Below the pieces are notes generated by a model, which did not search any database, was not told the DNA's origin, and saw nothing but the letters and a program-made list of their open reading frames with translations. A DNA stretch of 64,000 nucleotides from Candidatus Nitrosopelagicus sp. Its GTDB lineage: Archaea; Thermoproteota; Nitrososphaeria; Nitrososphaerales; Nitrosopumilaceae. Both the position numbers and the translations under genes were made by a program. Shown piece by piece: positions 11,503-20,088 of this stretch (within the stretch, counting starts at the first letter, position 1; each line of letters opens with the position of its first letter). The stretch is from assembly GCA_028344575.1 (NCBI GenBank), contig JAOMBO010000001.1:62001-126000 (forward strand). The letters are read 5' to 3'.

Positions 11503-14500
11503 TTAAAAGAAGCGTTTTTTGATTGCAACGATTGCTGCTGCCGGTGCTACAAAGTACATTCCGATGTTAAGTAGGATTATACTAATTCCGTAACCTAACA
11601 TTTCTTCTTCTGTGTCAACTTCAACATAGTTGAGTAGTGTTAGTGATGTTAACATTGGAGTTAGTGAAACTTTGACTGCTTCTTTGAAGACTGGGTTTTC
11701 TCTTTCTAAGTCAGCAACTGCTGGTGAGAATGAGTAGTAGAATTGGTTGAAGCCGGTCATGAATGTTGTACCAGATTGTGTTGTCATTACAGTGTTATCT
11801 CTAATTTCTCTTAAGAATTGTACTTGTGGTGCCATTTCAGAACCAAATGCTGCAGTTGCGATTAGACATCCGCCACCTTCTTCAAGTTTTACTTGTTGTG
11901 TTTCTTGTGCTGCTGGTGCAGGAGTTGGTGCAGGTGTTGGTGCAGGTGCTGGTGCGGCTGCCTTTGGAGCAGGACCACTAGCAATTGCTGCTTGTGCTGT
12001 CTTTAAGTCATTGTTAATCATTAGGATGTGAGATTCAACATCGTTGTAAGAAGAACCAGATGTAATCATGTTTCTCAAGTTCTCTCTCATATCATCTTCA
12101 ATAGTTTTCATTAATTTACTGTCAACTGCGCCAATTGGTGCTTCTAGGAATTCATAGTTGTCCAAGTATGCGGTGCCGACTAGTTCGTGTGCCAAGTCAG
12201 CATCACCGTTTGCATATGCTGCTTGTGCTGTAATCAATAATCTATGGATGGTGTCAAAGTAACCACCAAGGTTTGCTCCACCTTCACCTGCGTTTGCTTG
12301 TAGGTTCTTTACCGTTAAGGTTGCTTCATCAGCTTGTTTTAGGACTGTGGATATTGCTTTCTTGTCGTCCACATCAGATGCTATGGATGATAATTGTGAT
12401 TGTAATGTGCCAAAGTCACTAGATGATAATACACTAAGTACTTCTGCGTTTTCTTCAGCAATTTCTACTGCACCGTGTGCAAAGGCTACAGTTTCTGCAT
12501 ATTCCATATCATTAATGATAGTGCCTGTGCCATCAATTGCATCAACATATTCTACTTTGACTAAGTGTAATCTATCAGAGATACCTGCTAGTGCAAGTGC
12601 TTCAGGAGTACCATCAATACCGTTGTGCTCCATAACAATTTTCTCTACTTGTTTCTTGGTGTCTTTCATTTGTACTGTCAAGTCTGAAATAGATACTCCG
12701 TCATTTGCAGAGTCTGAAATGTCCATTGCTTTTTCCATTAATCCATATAGTTCATTGGCTTTTGCTGCACCTATTGAGTCGGTGACATATGGGTCAAGTG
12801 TTCTGTAATAGTATAATCCTTCATAAGCATATTTCTTTGCAGAATATGTGTCATCTTCATTATATTTGATTAGTGCTTCTTCTAATTCTTCAACTGTTTT
12901 TAATTCGAAAATATCTAGCATGTTATCTTTAACTACACCAGAGTATAGTCTGAGTTTTGATGGGTCATTTTCAATTGCTGTGAGTAGTGCTAGTGTTGCT
13001 GGGTCTTTGTCAGCGACTTTGAATTTTGTTTTAACAATATCTACCCAGTCAATGTATGCTGATGAGTTATTCTTTGATACTGCATCTTCCATCATGACCA
13101 TGCCAAGTGTGTAAATTGATTTTTCTTGACATTGAATCCATAGTTTTGCTTGTTTGTTATCGCCATCTTTGTAATTTTGTTCTGCTTTATCATAACATTC
13201 CATAATTACATTGTGAGTTGCTCTATCGTGCATTTGTGCTGCACTTGCAAAGTGTTTATTGTAAATTGCTTCAGCATCTGCTAGAAGTGCTAGTGATTCA
13301 TCAGTGGTTTCTGCTTTGTATGCATTACCGAGTGTTTTCTTTACTTTGGCCCATTGTTCACCAAGTTTTACTACTTCTTCAGCAGCTGGGGAGCCAGATG
13401 TAACTAAGTCTTGTGCAGTATCAAGGTCAGTAGTGATTTTTTGGATTTGTGCTTGAACTAAGGTAGCAGATGAACCAGATTCAATCATGTTTCTTAAGTT
13501 CTCTCTCATTTCATTTTCAATTTCTTTCATTAAGAAAGTGTTGTATTCTCCAATTGGAGCCTCTAAGAATTCATAGTTGTCCAAGTATGCGGTGCCGACT
13601 AGTTCGTGTGCTAATTCAGCATCACCATTTTCATATGCTGCTTGTGCTGTAATCAATAATCTATCAATAGTGTCAAAGTAACCACCAAGGTTTGATCCAC
13701 CTTCACCTGCGTTTGCTTGTAGGTTCTTTACCGTTAAGGTTGCTTCGTCAGCTTGTTTTAGAACTGTTGAAATTTTTACTTTGTTGTCTACATCAGAGGC
13801 AATACTTGCTAATTGTGATTGTAATTTGGCAAAGTCACTTGCTCCAAGTGCTTTTAATACTTCAGCGTTTTCTTCAGCAATTTCAACTCCACCGTGTGCA
13901 AAGGCTACAGTTTCTGCATATTCCATATCATTAATGATAGTACCGGTACCGTCAATTGCATCAACATATTCTACTTTAACTAAGTGTAATCTATCAGAGA
14001 TACCTGCGAGTGCAAGTGCTTCAGGAGTACCAGCAATTCCGTTGTGTTTCATAACAATTTTTTCTACTTCTTTCTTGGTGTCTTTCATTTGTGCTGTCAA
14101 GTCTGAAATAGATACTCCGTCATTTGCAGAGTCTGAAATGTCCATTGCTTTTTCCATTAATGCATATAGTTTGTCTGCTTCTCCTTGACCGATTGAGTTT
14201 ACGACATATGGGTCAAGTGTTCTGTAATAGTATAATCCTTCATAGGCATATTTCTTTGCGCCGTATGTGTCATCTTCATTATATTTGATTAGTGCTTCTT
14301 CTAATTCTTCAACTGTTTTTAATTCGAAAATATCTAACATGTTTTCTCTAAATACTTCAGAGTATAATCCTAATTTGGAACCGTCATTTTCAATTGCAGT
14401 GAGTAGTGCTAGTGATGCTGGGTCTTTTGCTTCAACTTTGAATTTTGTTTTAACAATGTCTGCCCATTTGATGTAATCTTTTGCGTTATCATTTGCTACT

Positions 14501-14859
14501 GCAACTTCCATCATTACTATACCAAGTGTGTAAACTGATTTTTCTTGACATTGAATCCATAATTTTGCTTGTTTGTTATCGCCATCTTGATAATTTTGTT
14601 TTGCTTTGTCATAACATTCCATAATCACTTCATGTGTTACAGGATCATGTGTTCTTGCAGCACTTGCAAATTCACTCATGTAAATTCCACGAGCATCTGC
14701 TAGAAGTTTTAGTGATTCTTCAGTTGTTTCTGCTTTGTATGCATTGCCAAGTGTTTTCTTAATTGCTGCCCATTCATCACCAAGAGCTGCTTCTGCTTCT
14801 GATGCCATTGGCACTAAAAGAAGTGCCATCAAGGGTGCTAGTAAAATTAACTTGTTCAC
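11503..14859 (-). CDS. Giant secreted CFI-box-CTERM protein with two tandem FTR1-associated-type units
   Basis: The 1118-residue envelope protein has a signal peptide (about residues 1-25). Two near-identical units of about 470 residues follow (about 26-495 and 498-965), then a Pro-Ala-Thr linker (PAPAPTPAPTPAP). A CFI-box C-terminal region (CLIATAAFGSEMAPQV) and a final membrane helix with a basic tail (KKRFF) end the protein. Each unit ends in AYLDNYEFLEAPIG followed by an MRENLRNMI helix. The same pattern (AYLENFEYLEPEI, MREELRTKI) occurs in the outer domain of the nearby FTR1 permease, pointing to a role in iron capture at the cell surface. The GTG start sits 26 bp from a box A at 14882-14889, so the mRNA is leaderless. 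Confidence 0.8.
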   Translation of the reverse strand: MNKLILLAPLMALLLVPMASEAEAALGDEWAAIKKTLGNAYKAETTEESLKLLADARGIYMSEFASAARTHDPVTHEVIMECYDKAKQNYQDGDNKQAKLWIQCQEKSVYTLGIVMMEVAVANDNAKDYIKWADIVKTKFKVEAKDPASLALLTAIENDGSKLGLYSEVFRENMLDIFELKTVEELEEALIKYNEDDTYGAKKYAYEGLYYYRTLDPYVVNSIGQGEADKLYALMEKAMDISDSANDGVSISDLTAQMKDTKKEVEKIVMKHNGIAGTPEALALAGISDRLHLVKVEYVDAIDGTGTIINDMEYAETVAFAHGGVEIAEENAEVLKALGASDFAKLQSQLASIASDVDNKVKISTVLKQADEATLTVKNLQANAGEGGSNLGGYFDTIDRLLITAQAAYENGDAELAHELVGTAYLDNYEFLEAPIGEYNTFLMKEIENEMRENLRNMIESGSSATLVQAQIQKITTDLDTAQDLVTSGSPAAEEVVKLGEQWAKVKKTLGNAYKAETTDESLALLADAEAIYNKHFASAAQMHDRATHNVIMECYDKAEQNYKDGDNKQAKLWIQCQEKSIYTLGMVMMEDAVSKNNSSAYIDWVDIVKTKFKVADKDPATLALLTAIENDPSKLRLYSGVVKDNMLDIFELKTVEELEEALIKYNEDDTYSAKKYAYEGLYYYRTLDPYVTDSIGAAKANELYGLMEKAMDISDSANDGVSISDLTVQMKDTKKQVEKIVMEHNGIDGTPEALALAGISDRLHLVKVEYVDAIDGTGTIINDMEYAETVAFAHGAVEIAEENAEVLSVLSSSDFGTLQSQLSSIASDVDDKKAISTVLKQADEATLTVKNLQANAGEGGANLGGYFDTIHRLLITAQAAYANGDADLAHELVGTAYLDNYEFLEAPIGAVDSKLMKTIEDDMRENLRNMITSGSSYNDVESHILMINNDLKTAQAAIASGPAPKAAAPAPAPTPAPTPAPAAQETQQVKLEEGGGCLIATAAFGSEMAPQVQFLREIRDNTVMTTQSGTTFMTGFNQFYYSFSPAVADLERENPVFKEAVKVSLTPMLTSLTLLNYVEVDTEEEMLGYGISIILLNIGMYFVAPAAAIVAIKKRFF
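11949..13365 (-). repeat. Coding repeat unit 2 of the CFI-box protein
   Basis: Encodes about residues 498-970 and is near-identical to unit 1 over long stretches; LKTVEELEEALIKYNEDD and DISDSANDGVSISDLT are unchanged. Many DNA blocks are also identical, so the duplication is recent or is kept homogeneous by gene conversion. Confidence 0.8.
13366..14784 (-). repeat. Coding repeat unit 1 of the CFI-box protein
   Basis: Encodes about residues 26-498. Differences from unit 2 cluster in a few surface-like segments, while the AYLDNYEFLEAPIG block and the NLQANAGEGG block are conserved. Confidence 0.8.
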
Positions 14860-14881
14860 GAAAAATTCGTTATTGATTTCG

Positions 14882-14889
14882 TATATAAT
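14882..14889 (-). promoter_or_regulatory. Box A of the CFI-box protein gene
   Basis: The minus-strand sequence ATTATATAC is centred 26 bp from the GTG start at 14859, giving a leaderless message. It shows that this gene has its own promoter despite following the hydantoinase-like gene in the same direction. Confidence 0.6.
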
Positions 14890-14951
14890 GCTAAACCTGA
14901 ATGTAGATTCTTATTCTAGAGTCTTAGAATATACAACTTGCTTAACTACAA

Positions 14952-17072
14952 CTATTTTTTGGCTTCTACGATTACACAGGCCTGAGAGGATGGATTCAAT
15001 TCTTTTTTGATTGCATCGATTATGTGAGACTTTGATGTAAGTCCTGAAAAATCAACTAACTTTAATTCATTTAGAAGATAAACTTGCGGAGAAATATCAG
15101 AGTCAGATGATAGAGATTTGTTTAGTCCAGATGTGATTTGAGAAATATCACCATCGATTAATTTTGCATTACTAAGATTGAGTTTTTCTCGACCGTACTT
15201 ATCAATGACAATTACAGGCTGTATAGTTTTTTTAATCATCAATTTTTTTGTTGTAATTTTTCCAGCAAATACAAAATAATGATCAGTTTCAAATTCAAGA
15301 TTAATTTTATCTTTAGGCATACCAGAAATTTCAAGTGCACGTTCCATTGCATCATCTTTATCAAAAATATTTTTAGCTGTCATGCCATTATCTAATTCAA
15401 CATTTCCAAATGCAGTTACACGTAACAACGATTTTTCTGGAATGTAGACACTGTCAACAGAAATAGATTCTGGAGTTGAACCTTTTTCAATAAGTATGTC
15501 ATGAATTTTTTTATGAAGTTTTGATATTTGTTCAGGATTTGGATTTACAACAGTTTCTTCAAGTTGTTCTTGCATCATTGATGATGCAACACCGATTGAA
15601 GAGATAACTTCAGCATAATCAGCTTTATCGTATTGTAATTGTAGTTGTTCTGCAACAAAAGGTGCAAGAACAGATGCACCACCACCACCACCAATAAGTT
15701 TTACTTTTGATTTTTGAAGTTCAAACTCTTTTATGATTTTTGTAATTTCATTTGTGATATCAAATGAAGCGTTTTGAAGTATAGATAATGCAACTTGTGA
15801 GCCAGAGACGCCTAATTTTTTACCTAAAATTTCTAACGCAAGTTTTGCAGTTGCAGGATCAGAGTAAGAGTAATCACCTTCAGGTATTCTACCTAGTGCA
15901 TTTGCAGCACAGGTATTTGTTATTGCATACGTTTCATTTTTACATTTTATGGCAACGTATTCTTCAATATCATTTGGTTTTGGTTTAACAAAAATAATTT
16001 CACCGGTTGATAAATCATCCATTGGTGCATAACAAGAATATTTCAAACCAGCAATGTGGGCACTACGTGGTCCAACACCTGTAACAATATTTGATTTTAC
16101 TTGCACCATACTTCCACCTGCAACTCCAAGTACGCGAACATCCATTGACCTAATGCAAGTAGGATGATTCTTTATTGTAACATAACGAATCTCAGGTTTG
16201 CCATTTTTTATGATACAAATGTTGGTACTTGTTCCACCAACTTCAACAAAAATTCCGTTTGTGATTTTTAGATATAGTAATGCACCTGCAACACTTGCGG
16301 CAGGACCAGAAAGAACAGTCAAGATTGGCTTTGTACGAAATGTATCCATGCTTGTAACACCACCATCACCTTTCATTATCATTAATGGAGCAGTTACACC
16401 AGTTTCACGAATTGCTTCTTCTACAAAGTTACCTACCTGAACGGTTTTGGGTAATACGCTAGCATTGATTGCTGCAGTTAAGGTTCTAATCTCGAGACCA
16501 TAAATTCCAGAAATTTCATGTGATGCGGTAGATGGGACTTGTTGTTTTGTAGCATGTTCCATGATAAATTCTTCATTTGAAGGATCATCCACACCAAACG
16601 CCTCAGTTGCCACTATCACTTTAGCACCTTCATCTTTTAGCTCCTTAATTGCAGTTGATACTTCAGAATCTGTAATCAGATGAGACGTATCAAGAAATCG
16701 ATGAGACGATTTGATATCATTTTCATGGTTAATTTGTGCATCACGCAGGTTTGTACGTTTTATGACATCACTTTTTTCAGGACCGACCCCCATTGCGACA
16801 ATTCCAACTTTAGCAGTATCAGATTCTAACAATGCATTAATTGCCTGAGTAGTACTGTGAGCTATAATTTCAATTTCATCTAATTCAATATGAGATTCTT
16901 TTAACAAGTCTGATAACACAGAAACGATACCTGCAGATACTCCACGTTCGGCTGTATGTGTTGTTGGAATTGTAGAAGTGGATAAAATTTCTCCAGATAC
17001 AATATCTAACGCTATAGCTTTTGTAAATGTCCCGCCTACATCAATACCAATTCTAATTCGTCTTTTGCTCAT
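14952..17072 (-). CDS. Hydantoinase/oxoprolinase (HyuA-like) ASKHA protein
   Basis: The 706-residue protein has the HyuA/oxoprolinase layout. An N-terminal ATP-binding motif (RIGIDVGGTFTKAIALD) is followed by IIAHSTTQAINALLE, the central MKGDGGVTSMDTFRTKPILTV/LSGPAASVAGA nucleotide-binding block and GGGGASVLAPFVAEQL. Relatives hydrolyse 5-oxoproline, hydantoins or N-methylhydantoin with ATP, and some act as carboxylase subunits with a HyuB partner. No HyuB is visible here. The start overlaps the end of the FTR1 gene by 20 bases, so the two are probably translationally coupled. The substrate and the reason for its place among iron genes are unknown. Confidence 0.8.
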   Translation of the reverse strand: MSKRRIRIGIDVGGTFTKAIALDIVSGEILSTSTIPTTHTAERGVSAGIVSVLSDLLKESHIELDEIEIIAHSTTQAINALLESDTAKVGIVAMGVGPEKSDVIKRTNLRDAQINHENDIKSSHRFLDTSHLITDSEVSTAIKELKDEGAKVIVATEAFGVDDPSNEEFIMEHATKQQVPSTASHEISGIYGLEIRTLTAAINASVLPKTVQVGNFVEEAIRETGVTAPLMIMKGDGGVTSMDTFRTKPILTVLSGPAASVAGALLYLKITNGIFVEVGGTSTNICIIKNGKPEIRYVTIKNHPTCIRSMDVRVLGVAGGSMVQVKSNIVTGVGPRSAHIAGLKYSCYAPMDDLSTGEIIFVKPKPNDIEEYVAIKCKNETYAITNTCAANALGRIPEGDYSYSDPATAKLALEILGKKLGVSGSQVALSILQNASFDITNEITKIIKEFELQKSKVKLIGGGGGASVLAPFVAEQLQLQYDKADYAEVISSIGVASSMMQEQLEETVVNPNPEQISKLHKKIHDILIEKGSTPESISVDSVYIPEKSLLRVTAFGNVELDNGMTAKNIFDKDDAMERALEISGMPKDKINLEFETDHYFVFAGKITTKKLMIKKTIQPVIVIDKYGREKLNLSNAKLIDGDISQITSGLNKSLSSDSDISPQVYLLNELKLVDFSGLTSKSHIIDAIKKELNPSSQACVIVEAKK

Positions 17073-19284
17073 TTACTTCAGCTCTCGATTTTCTCATTGA
17101 AGCGAGGGCTTTTTGTCTCTTTGGTCTTAGAACAAGCACATAGAGAGATGCTACAAGATATACCGATAGCAAGACGATTTGGCCTACAGTTGTCTCAAGT
17201 GTTGGATAAATTCCAGTCATTGTTGCAACGTTGATGTCTAATCTTGGGATAGTGCCAAGCATGCTAGTGTATGAGATGTAATCTAATACCTGGAACTCTC
17301 GTATTGCATTTCCTAAGAATGCAATTGACAAGTAAGCACCAATACCCATTGTTAATCCAAATAATGCACGTAGAGGTAGACGTTTTCCAAGTTTTCTAAA
17401 TCCAAAGTATATTCCAAGTAGTGAAATGATACCTGTAATGAATCCTAATCCAACATACAGTTCCATGTATTTAGCAAATGAAAACATCGCTTGATAGAAC
17501 AGAACAGTTTCAAATCCTTCTCTGTAAACAGTGAAAAATGACAGCATTATGAACACGGACGTACCTCCAGCAGCAGATGCCTGGAAAACTTTTGCCTTTA
17601 CAAACTCCATCCATCGTTTATGTTCAATCTTATTCAGTATCCAGAAGCTCACATAGAACAAAACCGCCGTTGCAGATAATGCAGCTATCGCCTCAATTAA
17701 TTCTCGGTTAGCACCCGAGATTTCTATAATATAAGATGCAACAAACCAAGTTACAGCTGTGGCGCCGATTGCAAGTCCTACTCCATAATGCACATATTTT
17801 TTGAATTTATGATTTCTTGATGCTTCAAGATATGTAATTATGGCACCTAAAATCAAAACAGATTCCAATCCTTCTCTAAAGATTATAGCAAAAGATGAGA
17901 TGAATGCAATCATTGGTGCAATTGTTCCGGTTCCAGAAACAAGACGTTCAGATTCATCTAGAGAACGTTCAAGGGAAATAATTGTAGTAGAAATGTCTTC
18001 GATTGGTGCACCATCGTTAATTTGATTTCTTAATGTTGCAAACTGATACTCAACTTCAAAAGTAAAATCAGGAGCAATTGCTCTTAATGGAATTTCAACA
18101 TATTCATAACTGTCCAGATATGCGGTTCTTGCACTTGCGTATGCTGCTTGTGTATCTCCTAATTCATAGAAAATTTCGGTTGCCATCAATTGTTCACGGA
18201 TGAAATCAATCTCATCTCGAACTTCAGCTTTTTGACCTTCAGATGCAGAGCCCATTGGTTTTGTTTCTAGATTTGCTCGTGCTTCTGCAATTATTACGCC
18301 AGATGCTCTCAAATCTATAACTTTAGCTTCTGCAGTATCTAGTCTAGGAATAATTGAATCAACCAAAAACGATTTGATTACAGAGGGGTCTTCATAATTT
18401 TTGATCTTCGTACGTAATTCTTCACGCATGTCCCATTCTAATTGATATAATAATTCTGCATCTGCAATTTCAATCTCAGGTTCCAAATACTCAAAGTTCT
18501 CGAGGTATGCCTCAATTCCTAATTGCTCTGCCTTTTTGTAATCGCCATTATCTAATTCAACCATTAATTCAGAGTATAGTTCTTTTATCACAACGTAGAA
18601 ACTGCTACTGTCTTTTCCAATAGTTCCAACAACATCAGTTCCAAGCAAATCTCTTTGAACCCAGATATTAGTAGATGCAATTGATGCGTATGGATCTTTG
18701 TTTTTTACCATTTCAAACATGTCGTTGAAAAATGATTCTAATTCTACTTTTTGACGTTCTCCATAATCAGTTCCAGAATAAAATATCTGATTAGCTCTCT
18801 CCATGAATCCCACAGCTATTTGATAAGAAAATTCATCTTCGTTAGTTTCAAAATTTTGATATTGTTCATCAACTATAATCAATAATGAAACTGTGATATT
18901 TGGATTGTATTCTACATCTTCTGGAATTGCTTCAAAAATTTCAATAATTCTTGTTAGTTCAGATGATACCGCAGATAGATTTTCAGAATTAATCTGTCTG
19001 GTTTGAAGATCGAGCAATGATATGTGAACCTCATCTGCAAGAGATGCATCAACATTTCTTAATTTTTCTAAATTCTTTGAAAAGTGTGTTGAACCAAATT
19101 CTATGAGTTTTTTAGTAGAGTCAAAGTCCTGATTTTCAAGACTTGTCAGAGCAAGGTTTAGACTTGTTTCAGTAACTTCTGTAACAGAGTAATATCGTAC
19201 CTTACTGTTATCAATAGAATACGCACTAGGAATTACAACCAATAACATTGCAATTGCTAGTATGGCAAAGATGGAATTCTTCAA
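17053..19284 (-). CDS. FTR1-family iron permease with large extracytoplasmic domain
   Basis: The 743-residue protein has a signal peptide, an N-terminal outer domain of about 430 residues, and a C-terminal FTR1/EfeU permease of about seven membrane helices. The two signature ferric-iron motifs REGLE (about residue 466) and REGFE (about 586) are intact. The outer domain carries two AYL(E/D)xxEY(L/V)E segments, the pattern found before bacterial FTR1 domains and in the CFI-box protein nearby. It should import iron across the membrane after capture or oxidation outside. The TTG start is about 26 bp from a box A that forms the palindrome CCTATTTTAGG at 19305-19315, a possible operator. Confidence 0.88.
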   Translation of the reverse strand: MKNSIFAILAIAMLLVVIPSAYSIDNSKVRYYSVTEVTETSLNLALTSLENQDFDSTKKLIEFGSTHFSKNLEKLRNVDASLADEVHISLLDLQTRQINSENLSAVSSELTRIIEIFEAIPEDVEYNPNITVSLLIIVDEQYQNFETNEDEFSYQIAVGFMERANQIFYSGTDYGERQKVELESFFNDMFEMVKNKDPYASIASTNIWVQRDLLGTDVVGTIGKDSSSFYVVIKELYSELMVELDNGDYKKAEQLGIEAYLENFEYLEPEIEIADAELLYQLEWDMREELRTKIKNYEDPSVIKSFLVDSIIPRLDTAEAKVIDLRASGVIIAEARANLETKPMGSASEGQKAEVRDEIDFIREQLMATEIFYELGDTQAAYASARTAYLDSYEYVEIPLRAIAPDFTFEVEYQFATLRNQINDGAPIEDISTTIISLERSLDESERLVSGTGTIAPMIAFISSFAIIFREGLESVLILGAIITYLEASRNHKFKKYVHYGVGLAIGATAVTWFVASYIIEISGANRELIEAIAALSATAVLFYVSFWILNKIEHKRWMEFVKAKVFQASAAGGTSVFIMLSFFTVYREGFETVLFYQAMFSFAKYMELYVGLGFITGIISLLGIYFGFRKLGKRLPLRALFGLTMGIGAYLSIAFLGNAIREFQVLDYISYTSMLGTIPRLDINVATMTGIYPTLETTVGQIVLLSVYLVASLYVLVLRPKRQKALASMRKSRAEVNEQKTN

Positions 19285-19596
19285 TACTTCATTCCTTTTG
19301 AAACCCTATTTTAGGAGAGGACTCATTCTATCATCATAGAACAAGATAATCAGATAAGCTTTAAAACAAAAAAGGAAAAAAATTTTCTCAAATTCCACTT
19401 AGTGAAAGTAGTTTATTTCATGATGGCAATGTATTACAACTAACGGATCATACATTATTTCATAAAATTTTATTATTTTTATAATTATGAAAGTTCTAAA
19501 ATCTAAGAATTTAGAAATGAAGGTAAATTCCAAAAGTAGAGAATAACAATTTGAGTTCAAAACTAGTTTTAATTATTCAACAAGAAGAATTAGTCT
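19285..19596. other. Intergenic region upstream of FTR1, mostly featureless
   Basis: Apart from the FTR1 box A palindrome at 19305-19315, this stretch is AT-rich without a credible gene. A 19-codon ORF at 19487-19546 has no support. A box-like TTTTAATTA at about 19566-19575 precedes the structured element that starts near 19597. Confidence 0.5.
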
Positions 19597-19680
19597 ATGC
19601 CGTTAGTGACACAGCATCGTATGCTTTGATCTAAAAACCAGAATACATGTCGTCAACTACTGGAATGTTGCTAACGGCGC
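19597..19680 (+). ncRNA. Candidate structured small RNA (three-way junction)
   Basis: GCCGTTAG at 19599-19606 pairs perfectly with CTAACGGC at 19671-19678. Inside are two further helices: AGCAT-CGT-ATGCT at about 19613-19625 and CCAG (about 19638-19641) with CTGG (about 19660-19663), giving a three-way junction of about 80 bases. TTTTAATTA at 19566-19575 is 26-28 bp upstream of the first stem, the same spacing used by leaderless genes here. It lacks the D- and T-arm sequences of a tRNA and clear C/D boxes. The strand is inferred from the promoter and could be reversed, as an FTR1 leader element. Confidence 0.4.
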
Positions 19681-19721
19681 TTTCCATCTTATTAGAACAA
19701 GGATTTGAAAAGTACATCGAA

Positions 19722-19729
19722 TTTTAATA
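19722..19729 (+). promoter_or_regulatory. Box A of the 103-residue protein gene
   Basis: TTTTAATA is centred 26 bp before the ATG at 19751, indicating a leaderless transcript separate from the candidate RNA upstream. Confidence 0.55.
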
Positions 19730-19750
19730 TCGTCATAGTGGTAATTACAC

Positions 19751-20062
19751 ATGGCAGATAAAAAACCATATGTTTTAGTTAGCGTCTTCAAAGAAGATGC
19801 AAAAGAACAAGATGTAGCACAAGCCGCAGGCAAAATTGCTACAATCATTGACGACTGGAATGCAAAAGGAAATATGATTTGGAGCGGATCATTTGATGAT
19901 AATAAAACCGCAATGTCAGTAATTGAAGGAGACCAAGCTACAGCAGAAGGTTTCTTCAACACATACAATGACGCATGCAAATCATTTCTTTCATCATACA
20001 TGTATCAATGGGATGCAATGCCACTTTTGTCACTTTTAGGACAAAAGCAAGCAGCTCAATAA
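19751..20062 (+). CDS. Small soluble protein, unknown (dimeric alpha/beta-barrel-like)
   Basis: The 103-residue protein (MADKKPYVLVSVFKEDAKEQ...) alternates strands and helices in a pattern reminiscent of small dimeric alpha/beta-barrel proteins such as YCII or ABM domains, but no signature is present, so this is only a suggestion. Trp and Met residues cluster in the second half (MIWSGSF, MYQWDAMPLLSLL). It has its own leaderless promoter. It is convergent with the matrixin gene. Confidence 0.6.
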   Translation: MADKKPYVLVSVFKEDAKEQDVAQAAGKIATIIDDWNAKGNMIWSGSFDDNKTAMSVIEGDQATAEGFFNTYNDACKSFLSSYMYQWDAMPLLSLLGQKQAAQ

Positions 20063-20088
20063 TTGTGAAAATTAATCACAGTATTTTT

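Noticed and set aside
11747..14476. Plus-strand ORFs up to 153 codons opposite the giant CFI-box gene, occurring as similar pairs
   Set aside because: They are antisense shadows; the pairing simply reflects the internal duplication of the real gene.
19487..19546. 19-codon plus-strand ORF upstream of FTR1
   Set aside because: Its AT-rich upstream box is too close to the start, and the peptide shows no protein-like pattern.
19597..19680. Possible tRNA gene
   Set aside because: Length and closing stem look tRNA-like, but there is no TTCRA T-loop, no D-arm consensus and no CCA-type acceptor context.
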